Assembly (NCBI RefSeq): GCF_026711005.1
Contig: NZ_JAPPVJ010000001.1
Location: 372,001 to 436,000 of the forward strand
Length of the DNA stretch: 64,000 bases
Direction of reading: 5' to 3'
From: Sphingobacterium sp. UT-1RO-CII-1
GTDB lineage: Bacteria; Bacteroidota; Bacteroidia; Sphingobacteriales; Sphingobacteriaceae
A model generated the notes under the pieces. That model saw only the letters and a list, made by a program, of their open reading frames with translations. It was not told the DNA's origin and searched no databases. Both the position numbers and the translations under genes were made by a program. Positions 18,878 to 26,783 of the stretch are shown here, in pieces. How positions within the stretch are numbered: position 1 is the stretch's first letter; each line of letters starts with the position of its first letter.

Positions 18878-20986
18878 ATGGGACTAATGAGCTATTTGCG
18901 AAACCGTGCCGGAGTGGTAGTAACCATCATCGGTTTAGCAATTGTTGCGTTTTTATTAGGGGATATCATTAACTATGGTACTCCGTTCTGGATGAAAAGT
19001 CAAAATCAGGTTGGTAACATCAACGGTGAAAGCATCGACTATCAATTATTTAATGCGAATGTCGAGCAAACAACAGCGATGTATCAACAACAGATGGGAG
19101 GAGCTGCCTCACCACAAATCAGAACATACGCTGTACAACAAGTATGGAACCAGTTTATATCGCAGGAACTTTTAAAACAAGAAATCGATAAAATCGGCCT
19201 TAGCGTAAGCAAAGATGAGTTAAACTCATTAGTAACTGGATCAAACCCATCACAGCAAATCGTACAGGCATTCACAAACCCCGAAACAGGAACTTTCGAT
19301 AGAAGCCAACTTAATAACTTTATTTCACAAGTTTCTTCGCAAGGAACAGCGGAAATGAAGCAGCAATGGGAAATGTTGTTAGAAAACATCCGTCGCGAAA
19401 GATTAAACCAGAAATATACAAATTTAGTAAGCAATAGCATATATGTGACTTCTCTTGAAGCAAACGAAGACTACATACAGCGTAACAAGTTAGCAAACTT
19501 CAAATACGTAATGCTAGATTACTCATCTATCAAAGATTCGGAAATCAACTTATCAGATGCAGATTACAAAGCATATTATGATGCACATAAAAACGGGTTC
19601 AAAAACCCTGAAGAGTCTCGTTCTATCGAGTATGTAGTATTTGATGCTAGTCCTACAGCAAACGATACAGCTGCGACCAGATCAACAATTGATCAATTGA
19701 AAGCTGAACTAACAACATCGACAACAGACTCCTTGTTTGCAGCTATCAACTCAGACAACCAATACCCATATACATACCTTCGTAAAGGACAAGTGAGCCC
19801 AGCATTAGACTCGGTAATTTTCAATGTCCCTGTAGGCACAACTGTGGGCCCATTCTTATCAAACGGTGTATACGAAATTGCGAAAGTAACAGATGCCAAA
19901 TTTAGCCCAGACTCTGTTAAAGCATCACATATCTTATTAAATACAACTGCTGAAGGTGGTGTTGATAAAGCTACTGCCAAAGCAGACTCCATCAAATCAT
20001 TGATTAATAAAGGTGAAAGTTTTGCTGGACTAGCTATTCAGTTCAGTGAAGATCAAGGCAGCAAAGTAAATGGCGGCGAATTAGGTACATTCCCTAGAGG
20101 ACAAATGGTACCTGAATTTGATGAGGCTGTATTCTCAGCAAAAACAGGAGATGTTGTCATTGTAAATAGCCGTTTCGGAACACATATCGTCAAAATTGAA
20201 AAACAAATAGGTAATTCAAAAATTGTAAAAGCAGCTATTGTGGATAAAACCATCAATAGTGGAAAAGCAACAACTGATGCCGTATATGCAAAAGCAAGTA
20301 ATTTCTTCGCTGAAGCCAACAGTAAAAACTTTGCTGAAACAGCGACAAAACAAAGCTTAAAATTAGAGCATATAGAGCGTGCTGTAGCCATGGATAATAA
20401 TTTCAATGGCACAGACGTACCTCGAGACTTAGTACGTTGGGCTTTCGAAGCAAAACAAGGTGAAGTAGCTGATAAAATATTCGAATCAGACCAGCATTAT
20501 ATCGTAGCGCGCGTAGTAAACGTACAGCCTAAAGGACTTTTATCCTTAGACGCTGTTAAAAAACAAATAGAGCCACAGGTAAGAAATGAAGTAAAAGCTA
20601 AAATGTTAACAGAAAAGCTTAACAACGCGTTAAATGGCAGCTCTTCTATTGACCAAGTGGCACAGAAGCTAAGTAAAAATGCAGTTGAAGCAGAAAACGT
20701 TGTTTTAGCAAACCCTGTATTACCAGGTGTAGCACTAGAACCAGCGGTAATAGGCACAGCATTTGGGTTACAGCCAAACAAACTATCAAAAGCAGTTAAA
20801 GGCTCACAAGGTGTTTACGCTGTTCAGGTTAACGGTTTTGTTAACCCAGCAGAGTTAGTTGGCAGCGACCTCAATGAACAGAGAAAACAACTACAAACTA
20901 CAAAAACACAAAGAGCTTGGTCTTCAGTATTCCAAGCCCTACAAAATAATGCATCTATAGATGACAACCGTGTGAGGTTCTATTAA
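18878..20986 (+). CDS. PpiD-like periplasmic foldase (peptidyl-prolyl isomerase)
   Basis: A 702-residue protein anchored by one N-terminal helix (about 13-32, after LRNRAGVVVTIIG), then a SurA/PpiD-type N-terminal chaperone domain and a parvulin domain at about 345-445 (KASHILLNT, GGELGTFPRGQMVPEFDEAVF, FGTHIVKIE). A second, degenerate parvulin-like region may follow. PpiD-type proteins help outer-membrane proteins fold as they leave the Sec translocon. The length is typical. A poor TATCTTGC box lies at 18800-18807. A strong terminator directly follows. Confidence 0.88.
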   Translation: MGLMSYLRNRAGVVVTIIGLAIVAFLLGDIINYGTPFWMKSQNQVGNINGESIDYQLFNANVEQTTAMYQQQMGGAASPQIRTYAVQQVWNQFISQELLKQEIDKIGLSVSKDELNSLVTGSNPSQQIVQAFTNPETGTFDRSQLNNFISQVSSQGTAEMKQQWEMLLENIRRERLNQKYTNLVSNSIYVTSLEANEDYIQRNKLANFKYVMLDYSSIKDSEINLSDADYKAYYDAHKNGFKNPEESRSIEYVVFDASPTANDTAATRSTIDQLKAELTTSTTDSLFAAINSDNQYPYTYLRKGQVSPALDSVIFNVPVGTTVGPFLSNGVYEIAKVTDAKFSPDSVKASHILLNTTAEGGVDKATAKADSIKSLINKGESFAGLAIQFSEDQGSKVNGGELGTFPRGQMVPEFDEAVFSAKTGDVVIVNSRFGTHIVKIEKQIGNSKIVKAAIVDKTINSGKATTDAVYAKASNFFAEANSKNFAETATKQSLKLEHIERAVAMDNNFNGTDVPRDLVRWAFEAKQGEVADKIFESDQHYIVARVVNVQPKGLLSLDAVKKQIEPQVRNEVKAKMLTEKLNNALNGSSSIDQVAQKLSKNAVEAENVVLANPVLPGVALEPAVIGTAFGLQPNKLSKAVKGSQGVYAVQVNGFVNPAELVGSDLNEQRKQLQTTKTQRAWSSVFQALQNNASIDDNRVRFY

Positions 20987-21007
20987 AATTATTTCATTAA
21001 CTTTATA

Positions 21008-21033
21008 GCCGGGCAACTATGCCCGGCTTTTTT
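21008..21033 (+). terminator. Rho-independent terminator after the ppiD-like gene
   Basis: GC-rich stem GCCGGGCA / TGCCCGGC (21008-21015 and 21020-21027) with a 4-base loop and a run of six T (21028-21033). Confidence 0.9.
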
Positions 21034-21046
21034 CATTTTAATAGAT

Positions 21047-21562
21047 ATGGACATCCAAGAAAACATAGTCAACAAGGTTGCTCAAAGTGGTTTAATAACA
21101 ATAGACCTAGCAGATTATGCTCCAAAAAAGGATATTGCTATATACGACATTAAGGATAATCTATTTCATGGATTACTCCTGAAAGAAAAAGACTTTAGAG
21201 CTTTCATTAAAGAACATGATTGGTCGCAGTACCAAGGCAAACACATCGGAATAATTTGTTCTACTGATGCTATCGTGCCCGTATGGGCTTATATGCTGCT
21301 AGCAAACAAACTAGAACCGTATGCCGAATCTGTGCATTTCGGAAATGAAGAGCAAGTACGCAACTTCATATTTAATGAAGCACTTAATACAATTGATTAC
21401 AGTCAGTTTCAGGATGAAAGAATAGTCGTAAAAGGCTGTGGAGATATTTTTATCCCCGAATCAGCATTTGTAAAGTTCACAACAGCATTAAGTAAAGTAA
21501 GCAAAACGATCATGTATGGTGAACCCTGCTCTACTGTTCCGATTTTTAAACGTAAAAACTAA
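21047..21562 (+). CDS. DUF2480 family protein
   Basis: A 171-residue soluble protein with no signal peptide, matching DUF2480, a family found almost only in Bacteroidota. Typical segments are the start (NKVAQSGLITIDLADY), LKEKDFRAFIKEHDWSQY, CSTDAIVPVWAYMLL and the C-terminal MYGEPCSTVPIFKR. Conserved Cys residues near positions 68, 142 and 164 hint at metal binding, but the function is unknown. The gene begins 13 bases after the ppiD-like terminator, so its promoter must overlap that region or some read-through must occur. Confidence 0.78.
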   Translation: MDIQENIVNKVAQSGLITIDLADYAPKKDIAIYDIKDNLFHGLLLKEKDFRAFIKEHDWSQYQGKHIGIICSTDAIVPVWAYMLLANKLEPYAESVHFGNEEQVRNFIFNEALNTIDYSQFQDERIVVKGCGDIFIPESAFVKFTTALSKVSKTIMYGEPCSTVPIFKRKN

Positions 21563-21699
21563 ACTTCAAACAGCTTTTTTTGTTAATAGTAAAAGATAAT
21601 CTTGTCTCCTCAGTAGAAAGTTAACAAGTACCTTGTACAATAGGTATAATAAAGGTAAGAGAGTGTAGGAACAAAGGGCAAGAAGTAATTTTTAAATAT

Positions 21700-22491
21700 A
21701 TGAGAATACTTTACTTACTTGTATTATTTGTCCTTGGAGCATTTTCATATGCAAATAGCCAAAATTTACCTTATCTAGCAGAGCCAACCTTCAAACACGG
21801 TGAGAAGCTGACTTACAAGCTACGATATGGAATAGTTTCGGCAGCAACAGGCACATTAGAGGTTAAAAACTCAGAATTGAGGTTTAGCAACCCAAATGCC
21901 TTCCATCTATCGGCATTCGGACAAACATCAGGTGCTTTTTCAGTATTTTATAAAGTGCGAAACCAATATGACTCCTATATAGACGGAAAAACCTACTTAC
22001 CATATTTGTATACGGAAAATATACAAGAAGGTAATTATAGAAGAGAAGAATACGCAGTGTTCGACCATAAGAACAAAAGTGTCACAGCACGTAAGGGAAC
22101 TTTTAAAAGTCCAATTACACAGTTTTTTGATTTACTCTCTGCCTACTATTTCTCCCGAAATTTAGACCTATCTTCGCTAAAAATCGGAGATAGCTTTAAA
22201 ATGACTTACTTTCTGAATGATGAAGTAGAGCAGCTCGGCATAAAATATGTAGGTACAGAAAAAATAAAAACCTCATTAGGAACGCTAGACTGTATAAAGC
22301 TAAGCCCGGAGATTAAACCCGGACGAATCTTTAAGAAAAACAGTCAGTTGTTTCTCTGGGTCACGAATGACGGCAACCGTATACCGGTAAAAGCCCAAGT
22401 GGAAATATTGATCGGATCCATAACCATGGAGCTAGTGAGCGCAAGTGGTTTAAAACATGAATTAGGAAAACGAGTTAGTTATTCAAAATAA
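21700..22491 (+). CDS. DUF3108 domain envelope protein
   Basis: A 263-residue secreted protein: signal peptide (about 1-20, cleaved after SYANSQ) and a beta-rich DUF3108 domain beginning HGEKLTYKLRYGIVSAATGTL. DUF3108 proteins are periplasmic and resemble lipid-carrier folds such as LolA/LolB-like half barrels, but the role is unproven. The family segment PITQFFDLLSAYYFSR is present at about 147-162. It ends 6 bases before a DUF3109 gene, a neighbour pair I recognise as recurring in this phylum. Confidence 0.78.
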   Translation: MRILYLLVLFVLGAFSYANSQNLPYLAEPTFKHGEKLTYKLRYGIVSAATGTLEVKNSELRFSNPNAFHLSAFGQTSGAFSVFYKVRNQYDSYIDGKTYLPYLYTENIQEGNYRREEYAVFDHKNKSVTARKGTFKSPITQFFDLLSAYYFSRNLDLSSLKIGDSFKMTYFLNDEVEQLGIKYVGTEKIKTSLGTLDCIKLSPEIKPGRIFKKNSQLFLWVTNDGNRIPVKAQVEILIGSITMELVSASGLKHELGKRVSYSK

Positions 22492-22497
22492 AATTAA

Positions 22498-23061
22498 ATG
22501 ATAGAAGTAGGAAGTGTTTTAGTGCATGAAGAAATTATAAACAACGACTTCGTGTGCAATCTCACCAAGTGTAAAGGAATCTGTTGTGTAGAGGGTGATG
22601 CAGGTGCACCTCTAAATGTCAAAGAAACGGAGAAACTAAAGGAGATTTACCCAAAAATAGTTCACCATATGACAGAAAGAGGTATACGTGCAATAGAAGA
22701 GCAAGGTACACATGTCGTTGATATGGACGGCGACCTAACCACAACCTGTGTTGACGGCAACAAAGAATGCGCTTACGTAACATGGGAAAACGGGATTACA
22801 AAGTGCGCTATCGAAAAAGCATATGAACTCGGAGAAATTGATTGGAAAAAACCTATTTCTTGCCATCTGTACCCTATCCGAACAACACGCTATCCAGAGT
22901 TTGATGTACTGCATTATGACCGTTGGCACATTTGTCACGATGCCTGTACTTTTGGAAAAGAATTATCAGTTCCGGTTTATAAATTCTTAAAAGAGCCTTT
23001 GATACGTGAATATGGTGAAGATTGGTATAAAGAATTAGAATTAGCTGTAGCTGCTTTATAA
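22498..23061 (+). CDS. DUF3109 family Cys-rich protein
   Basis: A 187-residue cytoplasmic protein with about ten Cys and several His residues, including CNLTKCKGICC near the start (a CxxxxCxxxCC zinc/iron-binding cluster like that of YkgJ proteins), then CVDGNKECAY, KCAIEKAY, SCHLYPIR and HICHDACTFG. That pattern defines DUF3109. A metal cluster is likely, but the activity is unknown. The gene is 6 bases after the DUF3108 gene, so both are co-expressed. Confidence 0.8.
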   Translation: MIEVGSVLVHEEIINNDFVCNLTKCKGICCVEGDAGAPLNVKETEKLKEIYPKIVHHMTERGIRAIEEQGTHVVDMDGDLTTTCVDGNKECAYVTWENGITKCAIEKAYELGEIDWKKPISCHLYPIRTTRYPEFDVLHYDRWHICHDACTFGKELSVPVYKFLKEPLIREYGEDWYKELELAVAAL

Positions 23062-23065
23062 TCTA

Positions 23066-23096
23066 TTTCTTATATTTATTGCAAATTTTATTTTTG
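23066..23096 (+). promoter_or_regulatory. Candidate promoter upstream of the polyprenyl synthase
   Basis: TTTC (23066-23069), 19 bases, TATTTTTG (23089-23096), an exact TAnnTTTG match. Transcription would start near 23103, leaving a leader of about 115 bases that holds a 29-codon open frame (23114-23203). Confidence 0.5.
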
Positions 23097-23217
23097 AACC
23101 GTATCAAACGAACATGCATCTAAGCTATATTATAATTACAGGCTTTGTAGCGCAGTGCATCAGTTATTGTTCATCGGTTTTCACGCTTAAAAAAACATGG
23201 TGATTTAGCCATTTTTC

Positions 23218-24189
23218 ATGCTAAAATTAAAAGATATACAAACTCCCATAGCAAAAGAGCTTGAACTATTTGAGATTCGATTCAAAGAATCAATGCAGAG
23301 TTCTGTCCCCTTGTTAAATCGGATTACACAATACTTAATTAAACAGAAGGGAAAACAAATGCGACCTATGTTTGTCTTCCTTTCTGCAGGCTTATGCGGC
23401 TCAATAAATGACTCGACATACCGTGGAGCGTCTTTAGTCGAATTATTACACACAGCTTCGCTTGTACACGACGATGTCGTAGATAATGCGAATGAAAGAC
23501 GTGGGATATTCTCTATTAATGCATTATGGAAAAACAAGGTAGCTGTTTTAGTTGGAGACTATCTATTATCACAGGGACTTTTATTGTCTGTTAAGAACAA
23601 TGAACATGCTCTTTTAAAAATAGTTTCTGAAGCAGTCGAACAAATGAGCGAGGGCGAATTGCTACAGATAGAAAAAGCTCGAAAACTAGACATAGAAGAA
23701 CATGTTTATTTTGAGATTATCCGAAAAAAGACAGCATCGCTTATTGCATCTTGCTGCGCTTCAGGAGCACTATCCGCAGGAACAGACGCCGAATCAGTGG
23801 AACAGCTCCGAACATTTGGAGAGAAAGTTGGTATAGCTTTTCAAATAAAAGACGACCTATTTGATTTCGGACTTGATGATGTAGGAAAACCCGTAGGCAA
23901 CGACATTAAAGAAAAGAAAATGACACTCCCTTTAATCTATGCCTTAAAAAACACATCCACATCGGAAAAAAGAAGAATCATTAATTTGGTCCGCAACCAT
24001 AATGAAAACAAAGAGAAGGTACAGGAAGTTATAAACTTTGTAAGAGCAAGTGGTGGCATGGAATATGCCCAAACAAAAATGCTACAGTATCAACAAGAAG
24101 CCTTTGATATATTGGAGAAGTTCCCATCCAACGTTTATCGTCAGGGATTAGAACAATTAGTAAGGTTTACAACCGAAAGAAAAAAATAA
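23218..24189 (+). CDS. Polyprenyl diphosphate synthase (trans-type)
   Basis: A 323-residue enzyme of the class I isoprenyl diphosphate synthase fold. The first Asp-rich motif is HDDVVDNANERRG (about 84-96) and the second is KDDLFDFGLDD (about 211-221); GKQMRP near 43 binds the allylic diphosphate. Small residues at the positions before the first motif (LLHTASLV) suit a long-chain product, such as octaprenyl or heptaprenyl diphosphate for menaquinone, but chain length is inference. A TerC gene follows after 15 bases and probably shares the transcript. Confidence 0.88.
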   Translation: MLKLKDIQTPIAKELELFEIRFKESMQSSVPLLNRITQYLIKQKGKQMRPMFVFLSAGLCGSINDSTYRGASLVELLHTASLVHDDVVDNANERRGIFSINALWKNKVAVLVGDYLLSQGLLLSVKNNEHALLKIVSEAVEQMSEGELLQIEKARKLDIEEHVYFEIIRKKTASLIASCCASGALSAGTDAESVEQLRTFGEKVGIAFQIKDDLFDFGLDDVGKPVGNDIKEKKMTLPLIYALKNTSTSEKRRIINLVRNHNENKEKVQEVINFVRASGGMEYAQTKMLQYQQEAFDILEKFPSNVYRQGLEQLVRFTTERKK

Positions 24190-24204
24190 TACATTAAATT
24201 ATAT

Positions 24205-25257
24205 ATGAGTCACGAATTTTATTTTTTTGCAGGGTTTATTGTTTTTATTATCCTAATGCTAGCAGTAGACCTAGGGTTATTTTCTAAAGGTGACAAAGTT
24301 GTTTCTTTAAAAACAGCTGCAATTATGAGCACCATATGGGTGCTTTTTGCATTGGGTTTTGCGCTAATTCTATACATCTGGGGGAATGAACTGCATAACG
24401 TACATGATTTTGTACAACTACAGGCAGTAATTGATAAGCACTTCCACAATATCTCGATTAATCCAGCAGATTTGGCCGCCAGTATACAGACCTATAATAC
24501 CAACTTAGCTGTAGAGTATTTGACTGGTTATGTTGTTGAATATGCTTTATCTATAGACAATATCTTTGTCATGGTTCTATTATTCTCCTCTTTTGGCATA
24601 CCTGAAAAATATTATCATAAAGTTTTAGTATGGGGTATATTAGGAGCAATTATTCTACGTTGTATCTTTATTTTCATAGGAGCAGCTTTAATTACTAAGT
24701 TCGGCTGGATTCTTTATCTTTTCGGAGCATTCTTAGTATACACAGGCTTTATGATGTATGTAAATCGTCATAAAGAAGAAGATGTAGATCCGCAGAATCA
24801 TCCGATCGTTAAATTCACCTCAAAATATTTTAAAGTAACACCAAACTTAGATAGCGGACGCTTTTTTCATGTAGAAAATGGAGTGAGGTATATGACTCCT
24901 TTATTCTTAGTTTTGCTGGTTATCGAATTTAGCGATTTAATCTTTGCCGTAGATTCTATTCCCGCAATTTTCTCTGTCACGAAGGACCCATATATCGTCT
25001 TTTTCTCTAATATATTCGCAATATTGGGGCTCCGTTCTATGTTCTTCCTACTTGTAAATATCATACATAAGTTTCATTACTTAAAAGTAGGACTAGCATT
25101 CCTTCTTATTTTTATCGGAATCAAAATGTTAGCACATGGTTGGTTAGAACAAATTGGCTTCAAAACCGTACACTCACTGATCATCATAGTTTCTATACTA
25201 GTCGTCAGTGTGGTGGCATCTTTAATATTTCCTAAAAAAGAAAACCTTTCGGCTTAA
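24205..25257 (+). CDS. TerC family integral membrane protein (Alx-like)
   Basis: A 350-residue membrane protein with about nine helices. The signature acidic motifs of the TerC family are present: VDLGLF in the first helix (about 20-25), EYALSIDNIFVMVLLFSSFGIP (about 113-134) and EFSDLIFAVDSIPAIFSVT (about 242-260). These Asp residues line the cation path; Alx/TerC relatives move manganese or calcium and counter metal overload. Length and helix order fit the Alx-type subgroup. A strong terminator follows at 25275. Confidence 0.85.
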   Translation: MSHEFYFFAGFIVFIILMLAVDLGLFSKGDKVVSLKTAAIMSTIWVLFALGFALILYIWGNELHNVHDFVQLQAVIDKHFHNISINPADLAASIQTYNTNLAVEYLTGYVVEYALSIDNIFVMVLLFSSFGIPEKYYHKVLVWGILGAIILRCIFIFIGAALITKFGWILYLFGAFLVYTGFMMYVNRHKEEDVDPQNHPIVKFTSKYFKVTPNLDSGRFFHVENGVRYMTPLFLVLLVIEFSDLIFAVDSIPAIFSVTKDPYIVFFSNIFAILGLRSMFFLLVNIIHKFHYLKVGLAFLLIFIGIKMLAHGWLEQIGFKTVHSLIIIVSILVVSVVASLIFPKKENLSA

Positions 25258-25274
25258 AATTAACAAGCATAATT

Positions 25275-25324
25275 AAAATTAAAAAGCGCAGTTAGATAAT
25301 TTACTAACTGCGCTTTTTAATTTT
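25275..25324 (+). terminator. Terminator after the terC-type gene
   Basis: A perfect 21-base stem (25275-25295 with 25304-25324) and an 8-base loop, with a GC core GCGCAGTTAG and T-rich outer right arm. It could work in both directions. Confidence 0.85.
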
Positions 25325-25376
25325 AAAATAGCCTCTACCACTCTTATATGTTAGCTTTTTTACAGTGATAAATAGG

Positions 25377-25424
25377 TATCCTATATTTAAAAATTTAAAT
25401 TCGTAAAATTTTAAATATAGGATA
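25377..25424. repeat. Perfect 16-base inverted repeat upstream of the C1 peptidase gene
   Basis: TATCCTATATTTAAAA (25377-25392) is repeated inverted at 25409-25424 with a 16-base AT-rich spacer. It lies about 95 bases before the peptidase start, separate from the upstream terminator. It could be an operator for a dimeric regulator or an RNA hairpin; there is no T-run to suggest termination. Confidence 0.6.
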
Positions 25425-25518
25425 TACTCCTGTTTCCTTAAATACAAATACACATGAGTATTCCATATGAGAGGTAAAAAAGAGATTTAAAAAGTAAAAC
25501 ACGAATAACTATTTATAT

Positions 25519-26703
25519 ATGAATTGGAACAAATCAATACTTCTTGCTGCTTCCGTTTTTCTATTTACAGCGCAAACGCAAGCACAAGACAATTTAATTA
25601 ACGCTTTAAAAGGCAACGTCAGCGATAATAGTAAAGAAGGCTTCAAGTTTACAGAAATCATCAATTTAGGCAACACTTCTATCAAAGACCAGGGCTCCAC
25701 CGGAACCTGTTGGTCCTATTCAGGAAACTCATTCCTAGAGTCAGAGATGATGAGAATGGGCAAAAACCCCGTTGAAATATCCTCCATCTATACGGCACGT
25801 AATACCTACCTCGAAAAAGCAAAAAACTTTGTACGCTTACACGGATCACAAGCCCAAGGAGAAGGTGGTCAGTTACATGACGTATTAACTATTTTTAGAA
25901 AATATGGAGCTGTACCTGCTGAAGTTTATACAGGCTTACAGGAAGGACAGACGCGTAATAACTTTGGCGAAATGACACCTATTCTCCATGGAATGGCTGA
26001 AAATGTGGCTAAAAGTAAAAAACCAAGTAAAAACTGGACCAAAGCTTTCACATCAGTTATGGACGCTTATTTAGGTGAGGCACCTAGCACTTTCCAATAC
26101 CAAGGAAAAACGTATACACCTCGTTCTTTCGCAGATGATGTCATAGGCATCAACCCCGACGATTATATCGGTATCTCTTCCTTTGAGGAGCACCCATACT
26201 ATAAGCCTTTTGTTCTGCTAATACCAGACAACTGGTCTTTCGAAAGTTTCTACAATGTACAAATTAATGAACTGACAGATATTATTGACAACGCTTTAGA
26301 AAGTGGCTACACCGTAGCCTGGGCAACTGATGTTTCAGAAAAAAGCTTTAGTTGGAAAAACGGAGTTGCTTTTGTCCCGGAAAAACCGTTCGAACAAATG
26401 TCACGCGAAGAACAGGAAACATTATTTGTCGGCCCTAAACCAGAAGCTAAAATAACGGCTCAGCAACGCCAAGAAGCTTATGACAATTATAGCACCACTG
26501 ATGATCATGGCATGCACATCGTTGGCCTGGTCAAAGACCAAAATGGCAAAGAGTACTATATAGTAAAAAATTCTTGGGGAGAATCAAACGATTATAAAGG
26601 CTATATGTATGCCTCAAAAGAGTTTGTACGCTACAAAACAATATCTATAATGCTACACAAGAAAGCATTATCCAAAAACATGGAAAAAAAACTTAGCCTG
26701 TAA
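25519..26703 (+). CDS. Secreted C1B cysteine peptidase (bleomycin hydrolase/PepC-like)
   Basis: A 394-residue papain-fold peptidase with a signal peptide (about 1-22, cleaved after TQTQAQ). The catalytic residues are visible: Cys64 in GSTGTCWSYSG, His330 in DDHGMHIVGL and Asn351 in VKNSWGESND, with the oxyanion Gln just before the Cys (KDQGS). Members of the C1B group are aminopeptidases that form self-compartmentalised hexamers; the exported Bacteroidota version probably digests peptides in the periplasm. It is shorter than cytoplasmic bleomycin hydrolases (about 450 residues). It has its own upstream spacer with a 16-base dyad and a bidirectional terminator downstream. Confidence 0.85.
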   Translation: MNWNKSILLAASVFLFTAQTQAQDNLINALKGNVSDNSKEGFKFTEIINLGNTSIKDQGSTGTCWSYSGNSFLESEMMRMGKNPVEISSIYTARNTYLEKAKNFVRLHGSQAQGEGGQLHDVLTIFRKYGAVPAEVYTGLQEGQTRNNFGEMTPILHGMAENVAKSKKPSKNWTKAFTSVMDAYLGEAPSTFQYQGKTYTPRSFADDVIGINPDDYIGISSFEEHPYYKPFVLLIPDNWSFESFYNVQINELTDIIDNALESGYTVAWATDVSEKSFSWKNGVAFVPEKPFEQMSREEQETLFVGPKPEAKITAQQRQEAYDNYSTTDDHGMHIVGLVKDQNGKEYYIVKNSWGESNDYKGYMYASKEFVRYKTISIMLHKKALSKNMEKKLSL

Positions 26704-26718
26704 AGGTCGAAAACAACA

Positions 26719-26764
26719 TTTAATAAAATAGGGCGAGATACTTATCTCGCCCTATTTTATTAAA
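26719..26764. terminator. Bidirectional terminator between C1 peptidase and prolyl oligopeptidase
   Basis: A perfect 22-base stem (26719-26740 and 26743-26764) with GGGCGAGATA at its core and A-rich/T-rich flanks lies between two convergent genes and can serve both. Confidence 0.9.
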
Positions 26765-26783
26765 TACTCTTCTAAAAAGAGTA

